10,602 nucleotides of DNA, taken from contig DHGV01000041.1 in the NCBI GenBank assembly GCA_002402945.1, forward strand, positions 1 to 10,602. Direction: 5' to 3'. A program made the translations under genes and the position numbers. Source of the stretch: Pelotomaculum sp. UBA4789 (GTDB lineage: Bacteria > Bacillota > Desulfotomaculia > Desulfotomaculales > Pelotomaculaceae). A model generated the notes under the pieces. The model ran no database searches and was not told where the DNA came from. It was given only the letters and a program-made list of their open reading frames with translations. Positions 1 to 6,213 of this stretch are shown piece after piece (positions within the stretch are counted from its first letter, which is position 1; the number at the start of each line of letters is the position of its first letter).

Positions 1-52
1 ATGCACTAATTCGGTCAAGTCAGGATCTAATCGGAACCTGGCATATCAAAAA

Positions 53-126
53 CTTGTCACAAGAACCCGTCCCCTTGGCGCGTTTGCGTTTGGAAAGTTA
101 CTCAACAAGTCAACAACAGGCGCCAA
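53..126. repeat. Putative dispersed repeat carrying GAACCCGTCCCC
   Basis: Downstream of the last gene's terminator lies a block that includes TTGTCACAAGAACCCGTCCCC at about 54-74. It is bounded by a 7-base inverted repeat, TTGGCGC at 75-81 and GCGCCAA at 120-126. Two related motifs occur elsewhere in this window between genes (5140-5149 and 9285-9295, both on the other strand). From memory, Firmicute genomes contain dispersed repeats built around GGGGACGGTTCT and GTGAC, some near IS200/REP-type transposases; I could not check this. No transposase is visible here. Bases 1-52 hold nothing I can name. Confidence 0.35.
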
Positions 127-160
127 AAGATTAAGAAGCCGCGGGAGTTTTTCCCGCGGC
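127..160 (-). terminator. Rho-independent terminator after the S41 peptidase
   Basis: A 9-base-pair perfect stem (GCCGCGGGA at 138-146 pairing with TCCCGCGGC at 152-160) encloses a 5-base loop. Read on the minus strand it is followed by the T-rich tract TTCTTAATCTTTT. It begins 12 bases beyond the stop codon of the S41 peptidase gene, as expected for the end of that transcript. The plus-strand side has no T tract, so it should act on the minus strand only. Confidence 0.85.
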
Positions 161-172
161 TGTGCGGCATGT

Positions 173-1318
173 TTAGCCCGCTAATTTCTGCTTCATGATT
201 TCAATGGCCCGGTCCAACTGCGGATCGAGGGTGGGTTCCGGCTTTTGGACAACAACATCCGGCTCAATTCCTTTTAAGTTGATGTCGTTTTTATTTGGGG
301 TCAGATACCTGGCTGTCGTCAGCTTGAGCCCTGCCCCGTTGTCCAGCTGGAACAGGGTCTGAACAACGCCTTTCCCAAAGGTCGTTGTGCCGACCAGGGC
401 GCCGGCGCCGGTGTCTTTCACCGCCCCGGCCAGGATCTCTGAGGCGCTCGCGCTGCCGCTGTTAATTAAGACCACCAGGGGTATGCCGATCGTGTTCCCC
501 TCGGAGGAAAACTCCTGGTCCCTGCCGTTGCGGTAGTCAATATAGACGATGGGTCCTTTGGGAATAAAATACTTGGCCACGTTCACCGCGGACATCAGTT
601 CCCCACCGGGATTGTCCCTGAGATCCAGGATCAGCCCCTTGACCTGGCTGTCCTGCAGAGTCAAGAGGGTTGCCCTCATCTCTTCCGGCGTCCTTTCGGT
701 AAACTGGCTGATCATGATATAGCCGATGCCGGAGTTGTCAATGACCTTCCCCTCTACCGTGGGTACGCTGATCTCTTCCCTGACGATGGTGAACTGCAGC
801 TGGCTGCCCTGCCTGTCCACAGTGAGGTTAATCGCCGACCCCACCGGCCCCCTCATCAGGGCTATGGCGGTCTCGAGATCGATACCGGCGGCATCAGTGT
901 CATTAATCTTAACGATCACATCTCCCGCTTCGATGCCGGCCACGGCAGCCGGTGTCCCCTCGAAAGCACGGACCACTGTAGGGCTGCCGTCCTTAAGCCC
1001 GACGAGTATCCCCAGGCCGCCGAAGGAACCCTTGATCTGCTCCTGCAGAGCGGCAAAGGTCTTTGGCTCCAGGTAAACCGAATAGGGATCGTCCAGTGAT
1101 TCTACAATACCGGTGACAGCCCCTTCGATCATCTGGTCTGAATTCACGGGCTGCAGGGCTTGTGTCCTGACGATGGCAACGACCTTGACCAGGTTGCTGA
1201 CATACTTGTAGCTGCTGGCCGCAAGAATGCCCAAAGCGAGAATAACGGCAACGATGATACAAATCACGATTTTCAGCCGCCTGTCGCTTTTGCTGCTTAC
1301 GATTTTGTCGTTTTCCAA
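173..1318 (-). CDS. S41 C-terminal processing peptidase, membrane-anchored (CtpA type)
   Basis: This 381-residue protein is a carboxyl-terminal processing serine protease acting on the outer face of the membrane. A short basic N-terminus and one hydrophobic segment (about residues 16-35) form a signal anchor. A PDZ domain (about 97-180, with GSFGGLGI and the GIEAGDVIVKIN stretch) precedes the S41 protease domain. The catalytic serine motif SGSASASE is at 287-294 and the general-base lysine lies in FGKGVVQ (Lys316), so both catalytic elements are present. Length is typical of bacterial CtpA/CtpB. The start is TTG: the frame has no ATG before an upstream stop, and AGGTG sits 7 bases ahead. It follows the FtsEX/M23 operon but is separated by a strong terminator, so it probably has its own promoter. 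Substrates cannot be told from sequence; family members process cell-wall hydrolases or signalling proteins. Confidence 0.93.
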   Translation of the reverse strand: MENDKIVSSKSDRRLKIVICIIVAVILALGILAASSYKYVSNLVKVVAIVRTQALQPVNSDQMIEGAVTGIVESLDDPYSVYLEPKTFAALQEQIKGSFGGLGILVGLKDGSPTVVRAFEGTPAAVAGIEAGDVIVKINDTDAAGIDLETAIALMRGPVGSAINLTVDRQGSQLQFTIVREEISVPTVEGKVIDNSGIGYIMISQFTERTPEEMRATLLTLQDSQVKGLILDLRDNPGGELMSAVNVAKYFIPKGPIVYIDYRNGRDQEFSSEGNTIGIPLVVLINSGSASASEILAGAVKDTGAGALVGTTTFGKGVVQTLFQLDNGAGLKLTTARYLTPNKNDINLKGIEPDVVVQKPEPTLDPQLDRAIEIMKQKLAG

Positions 1319-1354
1319 GTCACCGCACCTGCGCTTTTCTTTGTATACCTTATA

Positions 1355-1384
1355 ATACTACATCAATATGATAACCATGTCCAA
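1355..1384 (-). promoter_or_regulatory. Candidate promoter for the S41 peptidase gene
   Basis: On the minus strand TTGGAC (1384-1379) is followed after 18 bases by TAGTAT (1360-1355), a moderate match to vegetative -35 and -10 boxes in an A+T-rich stretch. A TATTAT lies three bases further on. It lies between the terminator of the preceding operon (1451-1488) and the TTG start at 1318, so some promoter is expected here. The match is not strong enough to be sure of the exact boxes. Confidence 0.35.
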
Positions 1385-1450
1385 TATAATAATTTGCCAG
1401 TTTTTTGTTGATTTCCGGGGTTTTTCGCAGAATATATTTGGTAACAGGTA

Positions 1451-1488
1451 TAAAAAAATACCGCCGGCAGAACCATGCCCGGCGGTAT
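1451..1488 (-). terminator. Rho-independent terminator ending the ftsEX-M23 operon
   Basis: A 10-base-pair stem (ATACCGCCGG at 1458-1467 with CCGGCGGTAT at 1479-1488) has an 11-base loop. On the minus strand it runs directly into seven T residues. It lies 35 bases past the stop of the M23 gene and would separate that operon from the S41 peptidase gene. Confidence 0.9.
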
Positions 1489-1523
1489 GCGACAGTATTT
1501 GATGACTCATTAAATGATAAATT

Positions 1524-2654
1524 TTACAAATATCCCTGCGGGTCGACCGGATCCCCGTCAATCCTGACGGAGAAATCGAGGTGCGGCCCGGTAGAGAGGC
1601 CGGAGCTGCCGACAGTGGCGATGGTTTCGCCCTGGTTCACTTCCTGCCCCTGGTAAACCAGCTGCTCGGACAGGTGGGAATACAGGGTCGTCAAACCGCC
1701 GCCGTGGTCGATCATGACCACGTTGCCGTAGCCGCTCATGTAGCTCACATCAATAACCGTACCATACATCACCGCCACGACTTCGGCGCCGTAGTCAGCC
1801 GGAATATCCAGGCCGTTGTGCATGCGGCTGTAACCCAGGATGGGGTGCTCACGCATGCCGAAATAGGAAGAAATATCGTAATAGCCCGGCACCGGCCAGA
1901 CAAAGCCGCCGGTGGCCTGAGGCTGGTCCTTGGCGCGCAGGCGGGCGATTTCACGCAATATTTCCTGCTCCCGGGCTTCCAGGCGAGCCGCTTCTTCCTC
2001 AATGTCCCAGAGACTGTACTGGGCCTCGCTGAGCAGGGAGCTTTTCATGTTCTGCTTGACGGCCAGATCCTGGCGGACTACGTCCTGCTCGCTGATCAGG
2101 GATGCCAGGACATCCTGCTGCACCTGGAGGTCAGCCTTCTTGCTGTTCAAACGCTGTTGGTCGGACCTGACCTGTTCAATGGTGGATGTATCCTGCTGCA
2201 CAACCCGTTTCAACAATTCAAAACGGTTTATAAAGTCGCTGAAATCACTGGCCTCAAAGAGTACCTCCAGGTAACTGACATTGCCCACCTCGTATATGTT
2301 GCGGACCCTCTTGTTCAGTATCTCGGTGTCTTTTTCCAGTTCGATCCTGGCCTCTTCCAGTTCTTCCTCTGTCATGTACAGGTTCTCCCTGGAATTGTCC
2401 AATTCGTATTCCAGGTCTTTCATCCGGATCACTTTTTCATTGATTAACCCGTCATAGTAAGCGACCTCACTGGCATAATCCCGGATCACACCCCTGGCCT
2501 GATCCTCTTCGACCCGGACCTGGCTGAGCTGCTCCCTCGTATTTTCCAGCTGCTCCTCCAGCTCATCGCCGTAAGCCGCTCCGATCGCGCCCAGCAAAAG
2601 CAAAGCCAGCACTACCGGGATAATCATTTTCGCCTTGCTCAGGAAAGGTTTCAC
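1524..2654 (-). CDS. Secreted coiled-coil M23/LytM murein hydrolase or amidase activator with an altered zinc motif
   Basis: This 376-residue protein has a signal peptide (hydrophobic 11-27, likely cut near AAYGD), a long coiled coil (about 30-245) and a C-terminal LytM/M23 domain (about 251-376). The coiled-coil segment at 120-150 (IYEVGNVSYLEVLFEASDF) resembles the PcsB/EnvC-type domain that binds FtsX. In the M23 domain His279 and Asp283 (HNGLD), His327 (YSHL) and His358 (GPHLD) are kept. Asp360 replaces the second His of the usual HxH pair, which in LytM is a zinc ligand. The protein may therefore be a catalytically weak or inactive activator like EnvC, or may bind metal through Asp; sequence cannot decide. 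The start is GTG, with GGGGGTGAGG just upstream. It lies 34 bases after ftsX in the same operon, which supports a role as the FtsEX-controlled wall-hydrolysis partner during division. Confidence 0.9.
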   Translation of the reverse strand: MKPFLSKAKMIIPVVLALLLLGAIGAAYGDELEEQLENTREQLSQVRVEEDQARGVIRDYASEVAYYDGLINEKVIRMKDLEYELDNSRENLYMTEEELEEARIELEKDTEILNKRVRNIYEVGNVSYLEVLFEASDFSDFINRFELLKRVVQQDTSTIEQVRSDQQRLNSKKADLQVQQDVLASLISEQDVVRQDLAVKQNMKSSLLSEAQYSLWDIEEEAARLEAREQEILREIARLRAKDQPQATGGFVWPVPGYYDISSYFGMREHPILGYSRMHNGLDIPADYGAEVVAVMYGTVIDVSYMSGYGNVVMIDHGGGLTTLYSHLSEQLVYQGQEVNQGETIATVGSSGLSTGPHLDFSVRIDGDPVDPQGYL

Positions 2655-2688
2655 AGCCTCACCCCCTGGTAAATCACTCGTATCTTAT

Positions 2689-3576
2689 TTATGCCTTGAT
2701 AAATTTGCGCATGCTGATCATACTGCCGGCTGCCCCGATGGCCAGCCCTACCAGCAGCAGCCCCTGCATCAGCGGTTTAATCAAAGACCGGTCAGTAACC
2801 AGCTGCATGAAGGGCAGTGACAGCTGGATGTTGTCAATCAGAGAGATGTAGCCGAAATAGATGACTATGACAGCCAGCAGCGAGCCGATCAGCCCCAGGA
2901 TCATGCCCTCCAGGACGAAGGGGAATTGGACAAACCAGTTTGTCGCCCCCAGGATTTTCATGATGCCGATCTCCTTGCGCCGGGAGTAAACAGAAAGACG
3001 GATGGTTGTGGCAATCAGGAAAACCGCCGCGATACCCAGCAACACCATTGTCACCAGACCGGCCGTGCGGACCCACTTGGACAGGGCGAGCAGTTTTTCC
3101 ACTACACCCTGGCCGTAGCGCACCTGGTCGACCTCGTCGTAATTTTCCAGTGCGGCAGCCAGCGGCGCTACCTGCTCAACCTTGGAAGTCCTGATTCTCA
3201 GGGCATCCGGCAGCGGGTTTTTTTCTTCCAGTCCGGCCAGGATATCCGACTTTTCGCCGAAATTAGCTCTCATCTCTTCCAATGCCTGTTGTTTGGATAC
3301 AAATACCACCTCGGTCACTTCAGGCCTGCCGGCTATTTCATCCTCGAGATCCTCGACCTCATCCTGCGTGACCTGCTCCTTCAAAAACAGGCTGATCTCC
3401 ACGCTTGACTCCAGGTTGGCCGCGATGTGGTTAGCGTTTAATACCAGCAGGAGCGAGCTGCCCAGGATCAGCAGGGATACGGCCACCACACCCACCGACG
3501 CCACCGATATCCAGCTGTTCCTGATGATCGACTGGAAGGCCTCCCGGAAATAATATTGAATGTTTTTAATCCTCAT
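2689..3576 (-). CDS. ftsX: Cell-division ABC transporter-like membrane protein FtsX
   Basis: FtsX is the membrane half of the FtsEX complex, which passes ATP-driven conformational changes across the membrane to switch on peptidoglycan hydrolases. The 295-residue protein has the standard plan: a basic cytoplasmic N-terminus (RIKNIQYYFREAFQSIIRN), TM1 (about 22-46), a large extracellular domain (about 47-165) with typical SLFLKE and SKQQALEEM-like stretches, and three further TM helices near 170-195, 218-240 and 268-288. SRRKEIGIMKILGATNWFV before TM3 is characteristic. The start is ATG at 3576, with AAGGTG about 9 bases upstream; a longer reading from 3609 would add an unlikely tail inside ftsE. 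It overlaps the ftsE stop by 11 bases, indicating translational coupling. Its extracellular loop is expected to bind the coiled coil of the M23 protein encoded next. Confidence 0.96.
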   Translation of the reverse strand: MRIKNIQYYFREAFQSIIRNSWISVASVGVVAVSLLILGSSLLLVLNANHIAANLESSVEISLFLKEQVTQDEVEDLEDEIAGRPEVTEVVFVSKQQALEEMRANFGEKSDILAGLEEKNPLPDALRIRTSKVEQVAPLAAALENYDEVDQVRYGQGVVEKLLALSKWVRTAGLVTMVLLGIAAVFLIATTIRLSVYSRRKEIGIMKILGATNWFVQFPFVLEGMILGLIGSLLAVIVIYFGYISLIDNIQLSLPFMQLVTDRSLIKPLMQGLLLVGLAIGAAGSMISMRKFIKA

Positions 3577-4252
3577 TGCGGTACGCACCTTCTTCCTCGT
3601 CCCGCACAATCCTGCCGCCTGACATTTCTATCACGCGCTTCTTCATATCGTCAACAATATCCCAGGCGTGGGTGGCCATGATAATCGTCGTGCCACGCCG
3701 GTTTATATCCATAAAAAGCTTCATCAGTTCCCAGGATGTCTCCGGGTCCAGGTTGCCTGTAGGCTCATCGGCGATGAGCAGGAGCGGGTTGTTGACGATC
3801 GCCCGGGCTACACATACCCGCTGCTGCTCGCCGCCCGAAAGCTGATCCGGAAATGCTTCCGCCTTATCCGTAAGCCCTACCATGTTCAGCACGGCAGGCA
3901 CGGATCTCCTGATATCCTTGCTGGAGGCGCTGATTACTTCCAGGGCAAAAGCGACATTTTCAGCCACTGTTTTTCTGGGCAGCAGGCGAAAATCCTGAAA
4001 GACCATCCCGATTTTACGCCGCAGGTAAGGCACTTCACGGTGGCGCATGCGGACAACATTTTTACCGTCAAGGATGATCTGGCCGCGGGAAGGGACCTCT
4101 TCCCGGTACAGCAGTTTGGTCAGGGTTGATTTGCCGGCGCCGCTGGGACCCACCAGGAACACAAATTCACCCTTGCGGATCCGCAGGGTAATATCGATGA
4201 GAGCTTTCGCTCCGGTGTCATAAGTCTTGGTTACGTTTTGCAGCTGGATCAA
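3566..4252 (-). CDS. ftsE: Cell-division ATP-binding protein FtsE
   Basis: FtsE is the cytoplasmic ATPase of FtsEX. All ABC motifs are visible: Walker A GPSGAGKST (Lys41), Q-loop MVFQDFRLL, signature LSGGEQQR, Walker B LLIADEPTGNLD and the H-loop histidine in MATHAWDIV. I choose the TTG at 4252 because it gives the family-typical opening (MIQLQNVTKTYDTGAKAL) and the usual 228-residue length, and because GAGGTG lies 5 bases upstream. The frame stays open to an ATG at 4306, which would add 18 residues with no family counterpart. The 3' end overlaps ftsX by 11 bases. A terminator upstream and a candidate promoter at 4335-4363 make ftsE the likely first gene of the ftsE-ftsX-M23 operon. Confidence 0.96.
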   Translation of the reverse strand: MIQLQNVTKTYDTGAKALIDITLRIRKGEFVFLVGPSGAGKSTLTKLLYREEVPSRGQIILDGKNVVRMRHREVPYLRRKIGMVFQDFRLLPRKTVAENVAFALEVISASSKDIRRSVPAVLNMVGLTDKAEAFPDQLSGGEQQRVCVARAIVNNPLLLIADEPTGNLDPETSWELMKLFMDINRRGTTIIMATHAWDIVDDMKKRVIEMSGGRIVRDEEEGAYRNED

Positions 4253-4298
4253 ACACAGCACCTCATGTTTCGCGTGATCGTTCGGCTTTTTTCCGATC

Positions 4299-4313
4299 GG
4301 CTGCACTGCAGCC
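4299..4313. promoter_or_regulatory. Perfect 7-base inverted repeat in the ftsE leader
   Basis: GGCTGCA-C-TGCAGCC is a perfect palindrome around one central base, lying 47 bases before the ftsE start and downstream of the candidate promoter. It could be an operator or a small leader hairpin. No known regulator site is recognised, and a chance palindrome is possible. Confidence 0.25.
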
Positions 4314-4334
4314 TCTCTTACCGTATGTTACAGT

Positions 4335-4363
4335 ATTTTATTTATTAAGGCAACCGCTAACAA
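4335..4363 (-). promoter_or_regulatory. Candidate vegetative promoter of the ftsEX operon
   Basis: On the minus strand TTGTTA (4363-4358), a 17-base spacer and TAAAAT (4340-4335) match 9 of 12 consensus positions. An overlapping alternative is TTGCCT-17-TAACAT. The position, between a terminator at 4416-4446 and the ftsE start at 4252, fits a new transcription unit with an ~80-base leader. Confidence 0.45.
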
Positions 4364-4415
4364 AACGAGTTAAAAATTCGACGAAATAGGCTGCTAATCC
4401 TTCCTGAGACATACG

Positions 4416-4446
4416 GGAAAAATAAAAATGGCCGGAGATCCGGCCA
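4416..4446 (-). terminator. Rho-independent terminator closing the polysaccharide/remnant region
   Basis: TGGCCGG (4429-4435) pairs with CCGGCCA (4440-4446) around a 4-base loop. On the minus strand the stem is followed at once by TTTTTATTTTT. It faces transcripts coming from the remnant gene and the polysaccharide genes to the right, and insulates ftsE from them. The stretch 4447-4628 shows no gene I can support. Confidence 0.85.
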
Positions 4447-4628
4447 CAGGCTGCTGACAGAAAGCATTGCGGTATATGGGAACACACTTCGCATCCAAAT
4501 AGGTTATGATACCGAAGGATGCCCCATAAAATGCAATGTGTTAAAACATATTAAATTTAACCTTTTTTATCCAGAAAAAATAATTGCATCCAGTTTATTC
4601 ACAGCGGGTGAAGCTCACCTGATCATAT

Positions 4629-4870
4629 TTAATAAATACTGCTGATATCGATCCTCCTGGTTGCCGGTGTCCACTGGATGAAGGCGCCAATGCCCTCACT
4701 GATAAACCCCAGAGCTTATCACGGACCGGCATAATCGCAGTGGGATCGACATCCTCAGCGCCTGACGTTTTTCCAAGCCCGGGTACCACCTGGTATCTGT
4801 CATTGGTGTAATCGATCAGTTTAAAGAATACATCATAGAACCAGGCCGCATCATCCCGAGTCAGTTTCAT
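4629..4870 (-). pseudogene. Frameshifted and truncated remnant of an uncharacterised protein
   Basis: An ATG at 4870 opens a plausible protein start (MKLTRDDAAWFYDVFFKLIDY...) that runs to VRDKLW. There the frame loses sense, while the -1/+2 frame continues convincingly as FISEGIGAFIQWTP and stops at 4629. A single-base deletion near 4705 explains this. The pattern (LTR-D/E-A at the N-terminus, an aromatic Y-N-x-x-Y segment, then VR-x-x-LW followed by an acidic/hydrophobic helix) reminds me of an uncharacterised Clostridia family, some members of which carry a SEC-C zinc motif; this is from memory and unverified. Only about 80 codons remain, so the rest of the gene is missing. A weak GGAG lies 10 bases before the start. 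Confidence 0.45.
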
Positions 4871-4965
4871 CGTCCGGCATCTCCAATCCGGTAAGTTCCG
4901 GGTGACTTGCGAAATTCATTCGTAAATGTTGAGTAAAACCAGCAGCCACCGCGCTTTCACTATAA

Positions 4966-4996
4966 CAAATAAAGGCGCTCCCTGGAAGGATGCGCC
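4966..4996 (-). terminator. Possible hairpin terminator or attenuator
   Basis: On the minus strand GGCGC and GCGCC (arms at 4992-4996 and 4974-4978) enclose CCT...AGG, which can pair as a second small stem. The structure is followed by TTTATTTGTT. It is weaker than the other terminators here and could be a decayed end of a transcript from the sugar-nucleotide genes, or chance. The open stretch 4871-5123 around it does not look like a real protein. Confidence 0.35.
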
Positions 4997-5139
4997 AACA
5001 ATTTATCATGCTATCTTTTTGCTTGACAACCGTGCAATCAGGAAAAGAACAAAGAGTGGCGGTGTAAGGCTGAATCAGGTTTTGTTGAAGGCAGGCTGAA
5101 GTGTTCATGTCTTGATTATGCAATAAAAAAAAGAAGGGT

Positions 5140-5149
5140 GGACGGGTTC
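5140..5149 (-). repeat. Copy of the GAACCCGTCC motif
   Basis: TGAACCCGTCCACCC on the minus strand shares the exact 10-mer GAACCCGTCC with the block at 63-72. It sits 56 bases beyond the epimerase stop, just before a run of eight or more T residues (minus strand). It may be a decayed end of the same repeat family; a ten-base match alone is weak. Confidence 0.25.
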
Positions 5150-5205
5150 ACTGAATACTTACCTTTACAGTATCTACTCCTTTACATGAATGTTAGTATT
5201 ATTTT

Positions 5206-6213
5206 TTATTCTGCATGATAAAAATCTTTGTACCAGGCCACAAAACGGCTGATACCATCGTGAACGGAAGTATCCGGTTTAAAGCCAATTTCATTCATTA
5301 GGTCTGTCACATCAGCGTATGTTTGATAAACATCGCCCGGCTGCATGGGGCTAAACTCCTTGATCGCCTTCATACCCAAAGCATTTTCTATCACGCCAAT
5401 GAAATCCATTAGATTTTCCGGCCTGCTATTACCTATATTATATATTTTATATGGCACATCATCCATAGCTAGTACGGGTGAATTTTCAATTAACGGCAGC
5501 ATCCCGTTTACCGCATCATCAATATAAGTGAAATCTCGGAACATATCACCATTGTTAAACACTCTGATCGGCCTGTTTTCCATAATTGCCCTGGTAAACG
5601 AAAAATACGCCATATCCGGGCGGCCAAACGGCCCATAGACAGTAAAAAACCGCAATCCCGTTGCAGGAATTTTATAAAGATGACTGTACGAATAAGCCAT
5701 TAGTTCATTCGACTTTTTTGTAGCTGCGTAAAGGCTGACCGGAGTGTCAGCTTTATCTTCCACTGTAAAAGGAACTTTCTTGTTTGCACCGTAAACGGAG
5801 CTTGATGAGGCAAATATCAGGTGCTTTACATGGTGGTGTCTGCAGTTTTCAAGAATATTAAAAAAACCGACGATATTGGACTGGATGTATGCTTGTGGGT
5901 TCTCGATACTGTAACGCACTCCAGCCTGAGCCGCCAGGTTTATAACAATATCAATATTATTCCCTTTAAACAATGCTGCAAGAGAATCCTTATCCGCAAT
6001 ATCCAACACAAAAAAAGCAAATTCATCATATTTCTTGAGAATATTCAGCCTGGCGTGCTTTAAATCAACATCATAATAATTATTCATGTTGTCCAGGCCA
6101 ATAACTTTACAGCCCAGCTCCAGCAGACTCTTTGCCAGGTGCATGCCGATAAAACCTGCCGCGCCTGTCACCAAGTATATCTTTTTATTGTCAACTGGCT
6201 TTAACAACATCAT
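5206..6213 (-). CDS. UDP-glucuronate 4-epimerase (CapI/GAE-type SDR)
   Basis: This 335-residue extended short-chain dehydrogenase/reductase probably interconverts UDP-glucuronate and UDP-galacturonate in the cytoplasm. The NAD-binding motif GAAGFIG is at 17-23, SSSVYG at 137-142, and the catalytic Tyr162 and Lys166 lie in LYAATKK. The NNYYDVDLKHARL stretch and RFFTVYGPFGRPDMAYFSFTRAI are characteristic of CapI/plant GAE-type enzymes rather than UDP-glucose 4-epimerases. Its ATG overlaps the ugd stop by four bases (ATGA), so the two are translationally coupled, and the upstream enzyme makes exactly the expected substrate. No glycosyltransferase remains nearby, so the fate of the sugar is unclear. 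Substrate assignment is by family resemblance and context. Confidence 0.9.
   Translation of the reverse strand: MMLLKPVDNKKIYLVTGAAGFIGMHLAKSLLELGCKVIGLDNMNNYYDVDLKHARLNILKKYDEFAFFVLDIADKDSLAALFKGNNIDIVINLAAQAGVRYSIENPQAYIQSNIVGFFNILENCRHHHVKHLIFASSSSVYGANKKVPFTVEDKADTPVSLYAATKKSNELMAYSYSHLYKIPATGLRFFTVYGPFGRPDMAYFSFTRAIMENRPIRVFNNGDMFRDFTYIDDAVNGMLPLIENSPVLAMDDVPYKIYNIGNSRPENLMDFIGVIENALGMKAIKEFSPMQPGDVYQTYADVTDLMNEIGFKPDTSVHDGISRFVAWYKDFYHAE

Noticed and set aside
1..134. A plus-strand frame open from the window edge to a TAA at 132-134.
   Set aside because: It crosses the putative repeat motif, and a second frame is also open there; no domain or family pattern can be seen, so a convergent gene end is unsupported.
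1581..2447. A long plus-strand open frame of about 288 codons opposite the M23 gene.
   Set aside because: It is the antisense of a coiled-coil gene with clear domains and signal peptide; its translation has no recognisable domain and no ribosome-binding site context.
4851..5123. A 90-codon minus-strand open frame upstream of the remnant gene.
   Set aside because: The translation is Cys/Ser/Thr-rich without a family pattern, crosses a probable hairpin and lacks a good ribosome site; it is more likely non-coding.
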